Shown here: positions 46,979 through 59,633 of the stretch, piece after piece
How positions within the stretch are numbered: position 1 is the first letter of the stretch
How the letters are laid out: each line of letters opens with the position of its first letter
NCBI GenBank assembly: GCA_015499995.1
Contig: JADNRV010000001.1
Span: 1,054,001-1,118,000 of the forward strand
Reading direction: 5' to 3'
DNA from: Flammula alnicola
Lineage: Eukaryota; Basidiomycota; Agaricomycetes; Agaricales; Strophariaceae
DNA: 64,000 nucleotides
The notes under the pieces: model-generated
Seen by the model: only the letters and a program-made list of their open reading frames with translations
What the model was told of the DNA's origin: nothing
The model's database searches: none
Made by a program: the position numbers and the translations under genes

Positions 46979-48275
46979 TCAGTTGGCGCCTTCTTCTACG
47001 ATTTCCCATCCAATTTCTTTTCCTGCCCAGAAAGGAACTAGACTTTCGTTTCCGAGCACGTAGTCAGCGTCCACAACATTTCCCGTGGGCGTCTTTCGCA
47101 GTTTGATGACAGCCCTGCCGTGTTTCTGTGCATCGACGGGATACTTGTAAAATGCTCTCCCGTTTGTGCCCACGAATCCTTCCAGTTTATCGAGGGCTCC
47201 AAAAGACTCCAAAAGATGTGCCACAAGTGGAAGCAGCACGGGCGACGTGTAGACGCCCGCAGCGCATGCATGATTAGGTGTGCTCGTTGATTTTGCTTGT
47301 GGTGGATGGGGGGCTGAATCAGAGCCGAGGAAGAATCGAGGGTGCCCTTTAAAATCAAGGTTTCAAATACTTTTCACGGAAGAGTGGGATCATAGACGTT
47401 GGAGTTCCCTGACCTTCTCTAACGACGTCTCGAAGGGCCTGGCGGTCATCGGGATACTTAGCGACAGGTTTACAGAAGTTCCACGATTGACCCGCCCAGT
47501 TATCAACGATCAGGGCAAGATGATGTGCTGTGATTGAGCAAGCAACTGTTGGACCGCATTTTTTGACGGCTTCAACAGCCGCTCTGGTTGTGGCATGTTC
47601 CAGGACGATGCGCAGGGATGGGAATGCCGCGTGCAGTTTGAAGAGATGAGGCAGGAAACTCGGTTCTGCGTTGAGAACATGAATATTCTAAGCCGGGCAT
47701 GAGCTCGAGAAACCGATAGTGAGAATATGAAAGCCAACCGCATCGGGATCAGATGGGACTTCTCCATGTAAGTTTAGGACCATATCAACTTCTTGCATAG
47801 CTTCGAATACTGGATAGTAAGCCTCGTAGGACTCGATCCCTCCATCCGAATTGGTAGTTACACCCCGTGGGTATGATTTTACACCTATCAGAAACAAGAA
47901 ACATCTCGGAGATTATAATTTGTACAAGGATGAGAGAAACGTACCGACCACTCCAGCCTTCTTTGCTTTTCTGATCTCGTCAGGCGTCAAATCAGGAGAT
48001 AGATATAGGGTCATAAGATATTCGACATTAGGGTCGATTCTTTCCAAATCTGCCTTGTATTTCAAGGCTTGTTCAGTTGTCGTGACTGGTGGTTTCAAGT
48101 TTGGCTTTGCGATATTCAGATCTCAGAATCAACCAAATTTGAAGCGCGTTTCGCGCACCATGACATATGCAAGGGTAAATCCTCCTTTTCGGACGTGAGG
48201 TGTGATAAGCTCAGATATAGAGCCCTGGCGGAGATGGACATGAAAATCGGCAGGGGAGTCGACAGAGATAGACAT
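46979..48275 (-). CDS. URA4: Dihydroorotase
   Basis: Cyclises carbamoyl-aspartate to dihydroorotate in pyrimidine synthesis, a cytosolic zinc amidohydrolase. Minus-strand exons are 48159-48275, 47945-48104, 47739-47884, 47414-47687 and 46979-47346, giving 354 residues. The metal-binding motif DFHVHLRQG starts at residue 10. The carboxylated-lysine region is KSYPRGVTTNSDGG, and LNLHGE, LEHATT, CSITAHHL and the aspartate motif FFLGSDSAPH follow in order. Length and motifs match the monofunctional type-II enzyme of fungi. It is convergent with the Cyc2-like gene (111 bp) and divergent from kinesin-8 (288 bp). Confidence 0.95.
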
Positions 48276-48563
48276 CGTAGAGAGAGTTATTAAGTCAGTG
48301 GAAATAAGCTGAAATACGTAGCCGACAGGTCCTGACAGGACTTCGGAATTGTGCAGGAAAATTATTCTGTCCGTAACAGGCAAGAGATAAGATCACCGTC
48401 GGCATTCGCGAGCACATGACCTGAACACGCTGATGGTTCAGTTTTCCGAATTGACTCGCGAGTCGCCAAGTCAACTTTTCAACCTTCTTCCTCCACCCTC
48501 ATTGACGACAACACCATCTCGGTCGACATACCCCCTCAGAAAGAGCTTACGCGATTTTAACAA

Positions 48564-51500
48564 TGGTTGCCGCAGGCTCCATCACCGTCGCAGGTGCGAC
48601 CAGTGTATCCTTTGTTGCCATGTTTTTCAAATGACTGACATCCCGACAGTTCGAGTGCGACCCCCAACATCATCGGAAGCAGCCCGCCTTCCAGAACCTT
48701 GCTATGACACGATTGTAAGAGGAGATGGTGCACTGTCTACGCCTGGCAAGGTTGTGAACACGGCCACCTTACGAGACATAGTGCAAATTGTTGACGACCG
48801 CATCTTGACATTCGACCCCGACGAAAAGGACAGAGCGAGGGCATTCATGGAGCGTGGCTTTTTACCTCCTGGGACCAAGCGATACAAAGATAAACGTTTC
48901 ATGTTCGATCGCGTTTTCGGTCACGAAGCGCAACAACAGGACGTCTACGAAGCTACAACTCAACCTCTACTTAAAGGCCTTCTAGATGGCTACAACGCCA
49001 CTGTGTTTGCGTATGGAGTGAGTATTCATGCACCCAGAACTTGTTTTGAAGCATTTCGAGGCTCATGTATACATGATCCTCCCAGGCTACTGGGTGTGGC
49101 AAAACTCACACAATCAGCGGTACCGACAACGACCCCGGCATAATCTATTTGACAATGGCTGACTTATTCCAACGAATCCAAGACCGAACAGAGGAATGGA
49201 ACGTCGAAGTTATGGTAACCTTTCTGGAGATCTACAACGAAGAGATTCGGGATCTCCTAGCGGAATCCGGTGCGCCAACTCAACGTGGAGGCCTGTCCAT
49301 TCGCGAAGACAAGACGGTGAAGGTCGTTGGCTTGGTGGAACTGAAGCCACGGACAGCCGAAGAAGTGAAAGAGATTGTCTTGCAAGGCAATCTGAAGAGA
49401 ACGCAGAGTCCAACACACGCGAATAAGACCAGTTCTCGATCACACGCTGTGCTCCAGGTCCATGTCACCCAATCACCTCGAACAGCTGCAGTGACTGAAC
49501 AAAGGACCATGGCCACACTTTCCATCATCGACCTTGCTGGCAGTGAACGTGCAGCTGCCACAACCAATATGGGACAACGCATGGTCGAAGGTGCCAACAT
49601 CAATAAGTCTCTTTTGGCGCTGGGCAACTGCATTAACGCGCTTTGCGAGAGCGGTGGCGCAATTCGCCATGTGCCATACCGCAATAGCAAACTCACTCGT
49701 TTGCTCAAGTTCTCCCTTGGCGGTAACTGCAAGACGGTGATGATCGTCTGCGTGGCACCGACCTCTAATCATTTCGACGATACACACAATACCCTCGTAT
49801 ATGCTGAAAGAGCTACAAAGATCAAAACCAAAGTCGTGACCAGGAACGTTGTCAATGTCGATCGGCATGTCGGACGTTACGTGGAAGCCATTAACAGACT
49901 GAACTTGGAGATTGCGGAATTGAAGGAGAAACTGGCCGGCAAGCGAGGTTCTGAACAGGACATACAGGCTCGAAAGAAGGCGGAAAGCAGAGCAGAGGCC
50001 GAACGAGCTCGGAATGATGTTCATCTCAAGATGGAGCAGACGAAGTCCTCAATTGTGGATGGCGCGACTTGCTCCGGGAAGCTCACAGTGGCGAAGGTCA
50101 AACTCGACGCAATCCAGGCTCGTATTACTCAAATAGGCTTGGAGGGTCGATCAAACGCATCCCAGGCAGAGCATGCTTTGCTGAAAGCCTTGGCTGGCCC
50201 CGAGGAAGACGTCGTCAAGCCTGGATCGGCGTTGAATATTCGACTTCAACGCTCCTCTAACTCCAACGCCATGTTCGACGCGACGATGCGAGCTGTTTCA
50301 GAAAGGAAGTCCGAGAAACTCGACGAGATCAGCTTAGAAAACGTGAAACTTGAGACATCTTTGCAGAAAGTCACGATGGAGAAACTGAAGGCAGAGAGCG
50401 AGCGCGAAGCCATGCAAGATGCAGTTGTGGACATGGCCGATGTCATAGTGAAACTCGTTGGTATGCTCGGAAGGTGTACAGTGTTGGTTGGAGAAGCTGC
50501 CAATACCCTCAATGCTCCAGATTCAGAAGAAGACACCGGGGTGAAGGTCAAAAAGATCGCGAAGACATTGGATGGCATGAGAGAAAAGAACGACGAGACC
50601 TTCAAGAAGCTCCTGGGTCATTCAACTGAATCTTACATCGTGAAGAAGAACCTCGAATCCTCGGTTTTCGACAGTTTTCAGAATTACGGAGCTACCTTTG
50701 GAAGGCGAGTCAGCTCGGGCCCAGCTGTTCTTCAGCAAGCTGCGCGGCCTACAACTTCTCGAAGTTCGTCAACATATGGAAACATGTCGATCTCGGCATC
50801 GCCTCCTCGTCGATCGCATAAATCACCACGAAAATCCCTTCGCTCCAGTCTCGTCTCGCAGCCATACCGAAGAGTTCCTGACAAAGAAAAGAAGGCTCCC
50901 AAGTCGGCGAAGAATGTGCAATGGCGAGATGAAGTTGGGCAGGGCACTCTTGACGATGGTGGCAGCAGGATTTCCGTCCCAGTTGCTGTTCAGATCATAC
51001 CCGCTAGTCCTGCATTAGATACTGTCACAACGAAACCTCCAGCACGGGCACCTTCTCCCGTACAAAGGCCTGCTTCCGCTCTCGGATCCGAAAGCGACTG
51101 GGAGGACGAAAGGACTGACGATAGTCTCAGCATGAGCTTTATGTCTTCTTCGGCCTCACTATCGCACCTGAATTCTTCCACCTCATCTCGAACAACCAGA
51201 CGACCCCGACCAAGTCGTCTGGACCCAAGTTTCCTGAAGTCCAAATCAAAAGGTTCTTCTCTTGCAAGTCTCAGGGAAGACGATGAAACCACTTCAGATA
51301 CGCGTGGCCATCCATTGTCTGACATGAATCTCAACCGAATGGGCTCGAACGACGATTCGGGATCAAGTGACGGAAACTTGCACGTCCCTAAATTGCGCGA
51401 CCGCAACCCAGCATCTCCGAATAGGCGAGGCCCTTCAACAGGCAAGGCCAGTGCACTTATGGCGTCAACGAGCAAAGGTTCTGGTAGAAGGCGATCAAAC

Positions 51501-51788
51501 ATTGGGCCCGTCAGGAATGAGAAAGGCAGGCGCCGCTCGAGCTTGATCCCGCAAATATCACCACAAATAATAGAAGACACCGGCAAAGGCGCTGCTCGTC
51601 GTATGCTCCTTGCTGCTAGTCCAGCGAAGAGGCCAAAGAGGTCGTCGTTGACTCGATCCTTAACCGCCGGCTCGTTGAAGGTCAAGTCTAACGGATCTGT
51701 AAGCATGGCAAACTTGTCAGTCATGTTCGACCCAAACACGAGTGAAGACTTGAGTGTCGGCAAATCTTTCAGACCTACGTGGCGCTGA
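48564..51788 (+). CDS. Kinesin-8 motor protein (Kip3/KIF18-like)
   Basis: Plus-end directed microtubule motor that limits spindle microtubule length. 1,033 residues from exons 48564-48594, 48650-49017 and 49086-51788. The motor domain spans about residues 10-430: VRVRPP, the P-loop GATGCGKT at 133-140 (the TGCG variant is typical of kinesin-8), NEEIRDLL, switch I TSSRSHAVL, switch II DLAGSERAA, and HVPYRNSKLTRLLK. A neck and a short coiled coil (NRLNLEIAELKEKL) follow, then a helical region and a Ser/Pro/Arg-rich tail of about 350 residues with many SP sites. The motor is N-terminal and lacks long loop insertions. Confidence 0.92.
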
Positions 51789-52277
51789 ATTAATTAATAG
51801 GCTTTGTTTTGGAGAGCATCGCATGCTTTCAAACGACCCATGTAGTTGTACCCTTGTTCATCGTTTATGTTAATGTTCTTATATATGGCTCCGCACTTGT
51901 TTACGACCACGTATGACCAACCTTCTTAGCTTTTCGCCTCGATCATCTTCTGTACCACTGTTATGTTGTCTATACCCATCGGCTGCTGTTCAAGTCATAG
52001 TTTAACTAGATCACCTATCTTCGCGAGCAATGGATTTTTTGCGTCGTCCCCTTCAGGGCGTTGCACGTTCAGTCTAAGAAATCCATGAAGCAGTTCAAGG
52101 CGTCCTACGGCCACTGCTTTGACTGCTTTGAGGACTGTCTTTCCTCCAGAACCGAGATTGCTGCAAATTAGCGACATGGTTTTCTTGAATCTTCGGAGAC
52201 GATTAACAAAGCTCGGTTTCGGGCAAAGGCGAACTCTTGAAAGGACAGGCGCGAAAAGGGGATCAACAATATATCGA
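51789..52277. other. Intergenic between kinesin-8 and p24 genes
   Basis: 489 nt between two 3' ends, AT-rich after 51789. It contains one 60-codon minus-strand ORF (listed separately) and nothing else notable. Confidence 0.45.
51995..52177 (-). CDS. Small ORF, 60 residues, uncertain
   Basis: An ATG-initiated frame with a reasonable protein-like composition (VLKAVKAVAVGRLELLHGFL, then NPLLAKIGDLVKL) ending TGA at 51995. It starts about 100 nt downstream of the p24 stop on the same strand. The helical, charged pattern would suit a small complex subunit, but I recognise no family. It may instead be part of the p24 3' UTR. Confidence 0.3.
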   Translation of the reverse strand: MSLICSNLGSGGKTVLKAVKAVAVGRLELLHGFLRLNVQRPEGDDAKNPLLAKIGDLVKL

Positions 52278-53149
52278 CTAGATTACACGCTTCACTTCAA
52301 AGAAGGACTGAAACTATGTCAGCGAAAGGCAGCCATAACAGAACAGAATTAATTTACCTTTAAGTAATATACCTGCCAAGCTACCACTGAGAACAATACA
52401 ATTGTTTGTAACACTGACCACCATTTGACACGAGCGTTCGTGGATTCAGCCGTATTTCGGTGAGCCCTTTCTCTAACCACGATATATTCTTGCTCATCCT
52501 TGACCGATGCCAGTCCCGACGCCAGCTGCCGTATTTCACGTTCGATGGGAGCAACAACATCTGTTCAAGCACCAAAATCAGCCTCCTGTTGAGGTGGTTA
52601 CTGTTGGGCTAACCATCTCCTGAGACATATATGACACCGTGCACGTTGAAGCTGTACGAGCCATTGGTCATTGAAAACGCTGCATCGACGATCCAAGTGC
52701 GTACCTAATCATCTTGTCCGCAATAGCACTCATTTGATTCGAGAAGCAGTATTCGTGGCGTCCGTCTTTCTCAGCAGTAATTGCTAATTGTCCCGTTGAC
52801 TGTCTTATTTGCTTCCCGAGCACCCGTCCCGTTGGGTCTGACAGCTGGATATTCGAGTGAGTACCGTCGTCATCTAGTTGGACAAGGGTCAAGTACCCAG
52901 AAGTCTATATCAAGGTGGCCACCTTCGCCAACCTGGTAGGTTACAGTCATCTACATTTGCAGAGTTGTCAGGTGAAGTAACATGCTGAAGTGAAGCAATG
53001 CGAACTTTGTCGTGCACATGAAGGTCCTCGAAGAAGCATTCCTTCTTGCCCGCAGGAATTTCGACGAGATGAGCCGAGACCAGAAAGGGAATTATAAAGA
53101 GAATCGTTAAACATGAGAAAAGGAAAGGTGGGGTATAGAATCGCGGCAT
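52278..53149 (-). CDS. p24 family (Emp24/gp25L) ER-Golgi cargo receptor
   Basis: Type-I membrane protein of COPII/COPI vesicles. Minus-strand exons are 53006-53149, 52897-52950, 52705-52844, 52614-52651, 52358-52560 and 52278-52307, giving 202 residues, the family length. A signal peptide (FSCLTILFIIPFLVSA) precedes the GOLD domain with the two cysteines in KKECFFED and HEYCFSNQMS. A coiled coil (IEREIRQLASGLASVKDEQEYIVVRER) and a membrane helix (VLQTIVLFSVVAWQVYYL) follow. The cytosolic tail KSFFEVKRVI has the FF motif and a KRxx-type COPI signal. The last 10-codon exon was located from this tail. The member looks closest to Emp24 itself (p24-beta). Confidence 0.92.
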
Positions 53150-53332
53150 GGTGGTGGCTTTTAGTGAGCGTTATGTCGAAGCAGTGAAGACACGACACAA
53201 ACGGAAATAGACCCCAGATTAGGGTTTTGGGGTCCAGCTCTAATCAAGGACCAATATTTTCTTTCATCTTGAACTCTGATCTCAAACCAACCTCCATCTT
53301 CAATTCACGAACTACACGATCTTATATAAATC

Positions 53333-54233
53333 ATGGCCGATAACACTTCTGCTCTTGTTCCCAGGGTGCGTACTTTCACCTACTTTTATCTGATCCCTGC
53401 GACTCTTCCGTGATGCTTCCATCTTTAAAATGTGCGTTGCCGATTGTCTAATGATTCTTATTTATCTAGGAAGAGGAAGTCGATGTTCACTTCGAACCTG
53501 TAATCAGACTTACAGAGCAAGTTGACACGAAAACACATGAAGAGGATGAGGACGTCCTTTTCAAGATGTGCGTTCGTTTTACTCGACACGATCGCGATAT
53601 ATCAGCTCCACTAACCACCTCGCGATCTTCCGCATCTCAAAAGGCGCGCGAAGCTATTCCGATTCGACGGAGACTCTACCGAATGGAAGGAACGTGGAAC
53701 CGGCGATGTTCGCCTTCTCTCGCATAAGGAGACTAAGAAAGTCAGGCTGGTGATGAGACGCGACAAGACTTTGAAAGTCTGCGCGAACCACGTTAGTGAG
53801 TACACCGTTCTAGCTTGTACTGCCTTGTCGGGAATTGATTTAGTCTCTCCTAGTTACTGGTGATATACGATTGCAACCAAATGTTGGTTCTGACAGGAGC
53901 TGGGTCTGGAAAGTCGCTGCTGACTACTCTGAAAACCCCCCAACATCGGAGACCCTTGCCATTCGTTTTGCGAATCCAGAGAGTGAGTCGCGTGACCGGA
54001 CTCTATTTTTCTTCTTGATTGACATATTCTATGCAGACGCTGCATTATTCAAGGCAGCATTTGAAGATGGGCAGAAGACCAACCTTTCAGTGAACAAACC
54101 CGCAACCGAGGAGAGCGAAAAAAACGAGACCAAAGAAGAGGAGAAAGAGAAGGACGAGGACGAGGAGAAGAAAGCGGAGGAAGAGAACAAGGAGGTGGGC
54201 GGTAAGGAGGCCACGGAAGGAGAGAAGGAGTAG
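53333..54233 (+). CDS. Ran-binding protein 1 (Yrb1-like)
   Basis: Cytosolic co-activator of RanGAP in nucleocytoplasmic transport. 202 residues from exons 53333-53365, 53470-53567, 53644-53795, 53854-53982 and 54037-54233. The Ran-binding domain covers residues about 17-140: [59 protein letters not shown] and [10 protein letters not shown]-terminal tail of about 50 residues is dominated by Glu and Lys, as in yeast Yrb1. It is convergent with the ClpX gene. Confidence 0.95.
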
Positions 54234-54545
54234 ATGCCATCCCAATGTCATCTCACAATCGATGCTTCCGCGAAATGTCCTGCGTCTAGTCCTCTAAACC
54301 TTCCCTTCATACCAATTCATACACTTCGAGTTTTACATTCTGATCCAATATGGAGAACTGTCAATTTTCAGAACAGGCGGTACTTCTCCCCTTCGTACCA
54401 CAAGTAGAATCTGCCATCACAGATGAAGTAGGTACATTACAACAGACAATGCACTATTATTACAAACTCGTACATATAAATTGAAGATATTCCGATACTC
54501 CAAAGGGAACGGGTATCCAGTCCCTTTCTAGCAGGGTTTCTACCG
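54234..54545. other. Intergenic between convergent genes
   Basis: 312 nt holding the 3' flanks of the RanBP1 and ClpX genes. Nothing else seen. Confidence 0.5.
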
Positions 54546-56924
54546 TCAGACTTCCTTTCTAGTGTACGACCCCTCTTCTGTGGCCCATGTTTCCCAGAAG
54601 AGCACGGCTTGTCCCTTCTTCCAGTAACCCGGTGGCGAGATGCCCTTTACCGTATCAGCTGTAATAAGGACATGGCAAATGTTCTTCAAATATTAAGAGG
54701 GATCAATTGGCGTGAAACGTATTTCACGAAGAAGTACTCACGGAACCTCTGAGGGCATTGAGTATCGCAAGTTGGAGTGTTAGAGTGTTATAACCAAGAC
54801 ACGAAATAAGTCGCTGCTTACGGCACTTCGTACATGGGCTCCAACAACAGAGTTTCCTGTTCATAAATTAGTTTCCTAGTAGTACTTGGAAATAGCGCAA
54901 CTAACCATTATTCCTCGCAATCCACGGGCACCTCCGCCACGTTCAAATGCCTTCTTGCAGATTTCATCAAGCGCAGAACTTGTGAATCGGATTTCGACTC
55001 CAGAGTATCCAAAGAGTGACGTATATTGTGATACAAGCGAACCTTTGACTTCTGTCAATATTCGTCGGAGGTCTGGAATGGTCAGCGGAGCCAGAGTTGT
55101 GATTGAAGGAAGACGTCCAATGAATTCCGGAATGAACCTTGACACATTTGTTAATCGGTAATAAAGAGCTTAGGCGTTGTTGGGTATTCACCCATATTTT
55201 ACGAGATCTAAGAAGCTATATCAGACATGGTTCGAAGAGATCACAGGACTCCACAAGTTACCTGAGGTTTCCACGAGATCGAGTGGATTCTGAGGTGCCT
55301 TACGATTGGAAGTGAAAAAAGGCAACGACGACGTTTCTGACGCCAAATTGGCAGTGAACCCTATGGACTGTAAATTTTCAATGAGAGCGGATGCTAAAAA
55401 AAAAGGACATTAACTTACCCCTTTGGCAACTCGCTGCTTGATAACCTTATCCAATCCCACAAACGCACCGCTCAAAATGAACAAAACATTAGTTGTGTCA
55501 ATATGATAGACATCAGGCTTCGCTGGATGGGCAGAGAGCTTCAGTAAACCGTGATATCAGAGTGCAAGGTGAAAGCATTTACGGGTAGCAACGTGCGGTG
55601 CACGCTGTCCTCCCCTTGCATTGGGGTCTCCAGGAGTAAGAGGTGGAATTTCTGCAGAGGCTCCACCTTTCGCTTGCACGGTGACCACTGATCCTTCCAT
55701 CATCCGCAAAAGTGCTTGCTGGACGCCTTCACCTCCGACATCTCTTGATCCTTCCGTGCCGGAACTCGTCCGACGCGCAATTTTATCAATTTCATCAATA
55801 TAAACGATACCTGTGCTGAATAAAAAATGACGCGTAAGACACATCAGTTGGATTGAATCACTTGGTCTTACCTTGCTCGGAGTGGGTCCCAGTTAGCAGC
55901 TTGAACCTGTGGTGTGTCAGGGAAATAGGTTTGATAGTAAGGGAATGACATACCAGCCGCTGTATAGCCATATCGACATCTTCGCCGACATCTGTAAGAC
56001 ACAAATATCAGGTGGGGTCTGAAGCCAAGGCATAACCTTCACTTACAACCCGCCTAACACTAAAGTCAGTAAGAACCGGATCAATGGGAGAAATTCCTTG
56101 CCTGTGTGAAAGAGGTAGCGTCGCTGACAGAGAAAGGTACGTCAAGGACCTTCGCAAGAGTTCGCGCAAGTAGGGTTTTCCCTTGACATTTGTCGTTCCA
56201 TCAGTCGACACCCCAACCTTGAATGTTATCTGCCTACCAGATCCTGTTGGACCCCTAAACAACGCATCAGTTAAAAATAGAATGCAAGCTATACCTTTTG
56301 GTACTCACAATACTAGAACGTTACTCTTTTCAAATAATGGTGCCTTTTCTCGACTACGGAGAGACATTAGAGGTAGTCGTTTGCGTAAAGGGCGTAACCT
56401 CGCAGCAGCCACGGCGGAAGGATCTGCGAATTATTTCATCCACGCCGCTTATATTATCATAATAATTTGCTTACGTTGAGCTGAACCACCAGGTTCGGGC
56501 TCATTGAACGCTTCGAATTCTTCCTGCTCAAAGTAACCTAGATTTGCGCGGACTCGGTTATAGTGGTTGAACACCCTGAAAAGCCAATTATGGAAAAGAA
56601 GTCTATTTCATGGATTAACGAGGGCGTACGCAACAGAAAGAACTTTCTTTGCGTTCTCTTGTCCAACAACAAATTGGTTGAGATATTCGACAAGCTGATG
56701 GTTAATGAAGATGCACCTTGTCAGCGGACCGCGTGCAATGCAAGTACAGCAACTCAATATACCTCGCGCGGCGTTGCAAGGCCAAATCCAGGTGGATAAC
56801 TGGGTATCTCTTGATCACCATAATCTTGGGTATTACTTCGCGGTTGAGTGCGGAGGGTCCTGATCTTAGGCCCTGTATGACGGAATCCGAGGGAAACTGA
56901 TTTGATTCTATTTGGCCAGACCAT
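54546..56924 (-). CDS. MCX1: Mitochondrial ClpX-type AAA+ unfoldase
   Basis: Matrix unfoldase of the ClpX family. Seventeen minus-strand exons: 56763-56924, 56630-56694, 56475-56575, 56309-56423, 56238-56254, 56102-56181, 56047-56053, 55954-55991, 55872-55906, 55583-55815, 55419-55522, 55262-55367, 55192-55207, 54906-55137, 54822-54856, 54742-54748, 54546-54683; they sum to 1,491 nt, 496 residues. Motifs: [17 protein letters not shown], Walker [14 protein letters not shown] (split by an intron), GYVGEDVD, Walker [36 protein letters not shown] and the arginine finger region GGGARGLRG. No zinc-binding domain precedes the core, as in fungal Mcx1. Two exons are 7 nt and the intron 56054-56101 is GC-AG. 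The start is 281 bp from that of the divergent cactin gene. Confidence 0.93.
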
Positions 56925-57205
56925 TGAATTCGATGGGGACCGACAAATGGGTGAAATTCTAGGTAGAGTAAACAAAAGATGATGGACAGAGTCAAGGAAG
57001 ATGAGCGGGGTAGACCAAGTTCATGATGCTTGCTGGAGGAAGCCCCGAATTGGAAACATGTTATTTGTTCGAGCTTTATAACACGATTATCACCTTTTAC
57101 ATGTCACAAATGCTTTAATGGAGCCAAAAGAGGGTCTTTCTGAAACCAACATTGTCCAACTTCTCTAATCCGCATCATATTGGCAAGCATTCTTCTCCTA
57201 ACAGA

Positions 57206-59633
57206 ATGCATGACGAAGGTGACAGACACGAAGAACGAGAATCTCGTTCTTCTCGGCATGCAACTAACCGGACGAAAGACGACGATCACAAGTCAAGGAG
57301 AAGCCGGAGTCGCAGCAAGGAACGGGATAAAGACTCGCAACGACGTAAAAGAGACCGAAGTCGAAGCAGAGATGGAGACCGCAGGGATAAAAAGTAGGCT
57401 CTTAACTACTCATCCTTTTGTCGATGTCACTGACGTTTTGGTAAGGCGGAAGCGCGACAAATCAGAAGAGCGAAAGGCCCGAAAAGCGGAGAAGAAACGC
57501 TTAAAGGAAGAGGAAGAGGCCCGGCGCGTCGCTGAACTCAGCATATACAGTGCGACAGACAACCCATTTCACGACGTTAACCTCGGCCAACAGTTCAGTT
57601 GGCATAAGAAGAACGAAATGGAGCGGAAGAAAGGACTTACCTTGGCGGAGTCACAGCGAAGAGATGCTATACGGCGACAAGAGGCAAAAGAAGAATTGGA
57701 ACGCTTAAATCGACGTCGGGCCGAACGAGAAGTGGAAGCTAGGCTTCGTGAAGAGGAGGAACTCAGGATGTCGCGGCTGCAAGAGTCAGCACAGATGTCG
57801 GAATGGTTATCCAAGGATGGTGACTTCCAGTTAGAACAAGAGAGGAGGAGGGCTGCCATTCGTATCAAAGAGAAGCGTGCGAAAGCCATCGATTTCTTGG
57901 CTTTGAACTTGAAGTACATCAATCCACCAAGCGACGAAGAAGATAAGGAAGAAGACGAGGACGCTGGTCTTGAAATTGATTTGGACGAACCCTACAATAT
58001 TTTTGATGTGAGTGCACTTAATCTGGTGCGATATTTGCACTCTAATCACTATCTCAGAGTTTATCTTCTGAACAAACTCATGAATTACACGACGATATAG
58101 AACGCTATCTTGCGTTGGAAACGTCAGATGTTAATCTCGATTTCTGGACAGTAAGTGCGCTTCCTCATCGCTTACATCGTTATACTCAAAAATATTAGAA
58201 CATGATGGTTGTGTGCAAGGATCGCTTGGACCGGATTCGCTCAAATGAACGCATAGGCGTCGAAGCAGCTGCAGCAGTGGAAGCTGATATAACAGCATTA
58301 CTCTCCGGCAAGACTTATGACGATCTTGTCGCCCTTCAGAGACGGATACAAGAGAAACTCACCAGTGGAGAGCCTGTGGATACCGACTATTGGGAGGGTC
58401 TACTGAAGAAAATACTGGTATGGAAAGCTAAGGTTGGTGACTGAGTGTCTAAACTTTGCGTCCGCTCACCTCGTAATCCTCCCCAGGCTAAACTCAAGAG
58501 TCTCCACGAAGTAGTGGTGCGGAATCGCCTTGAGCAGCTTAGGAAACGCCAGCGTGATGAGGCGTTGCAAGCCCAAGAAGAACTTCTTGCAGGCGTTGCA
58601 AGATCAGCATCTCGAAGAACCGCTCCAGATGTCGCTGTCGAGATGGTGATGGACGAGGAAATTATCCCTGCAGAAGATATGGAGGTATATGACCGTTCTA
58701 TGAGTCCTCCGTTGATTGATATCACCAAATTGTCGCCCGACGAGCGAGATATCGACATTCTCATTGACAAGGAAGATCGCCGAATCATGGTATGTCCTGT
58801 GGTATAATTTATTCACCTTCTCTTTATACTCAATTGCGTCGTAGTTCCAACAACGTCGTGCTGTCGCTGCCTCTCGCTTCGTTCCGAAGGTTGCCCAACC
58901 CGCTGCTGTTGAGGTGCCAGATGAAGAAGCCGCGAGCGGTGCTGATCTAGCTTCCGAAGCGCTCTATAGAGCCGAAGCCGAGAAGGATCTGGACGAGGAA
59001 GAGGAACTATTCAACCTTGAAGAAAACATCGCCAATCCAACAACCTATAACTGGGAAGATAAATATCGACCACGCAAACCAAGATATTTCAACCGTGTCC
59101 ACACTGGTTATGAATGGAATAAATATAACCAAACTCATTACGAGTAAGTAATCTGTCGCCTATCAAAAAACCATTGCTAATATCCACGCAGTACCGATAA
59201 TCCTCCACCGAAAGTTGTCCAAGGATACAAGGTTTGTCACAAACAATTCGCGTCTCGAAATATTCTCATTTGCCTCTAGTTCAATATATTCTATCCCGAT
59301 CTCATTGATAAATCGAAGGCGCCCACCTACAAAATCGTTAAAGAACCAGGAAATGACGAGACCGTTCTCTTACATTTCAGTGCAGGTCCCCCATACGAAG
59401 ATATCGCATTCCGTATTGTCAACCGTGAATGGGAATTCTCACACAAACGGTACGTGTGCTGATTTTACAGGACTGAAGATCAAGGCTAAATCGCAGTTGT
59501 CGACAGTGGATTCAGGAGCAGTTTCGACAGAGGCTGCCTATCGTTATGGTTTAACTTCCGGCGCAATGTAAGTAACGACGATTTTCTGTTTCGAACGCAA
59601 ACTAAACTTTGTAATCAGTTTTACCGCAAATAA
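57206..59633 (+). CDS. Cactin (splicing and telomere factor)
   Basis: Nuclear protein of late spliceosomes; the fission yeast relative Cay1 also affects telomeres. Ten exons: 57206-57393, 57446-58007, 58058-58150, 58199-58432, 58487-58789, 58845-59143, 59192-59231, 59280-59449, 59507-59567, 59619-59633; 654 residues. The N-terminus is RS/RD-rich. The middle (cactin_mid) has NPFHDVNLGQQFSWHKK and DFLALNLKYINPPSD. The C-terminal domain runs NWEDKYRPRKPRYFNRVHTG, NIFYPDLIDKSKAPTY, GPPYEDIAFRIVNREWEFSH, GFRSSFDRGCLSLWFNFRR, ending FYRK. The final 15-nt exon and the start at the first ATG (57206) follow from this conserved ending and from frame. Confidence 0.93.
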
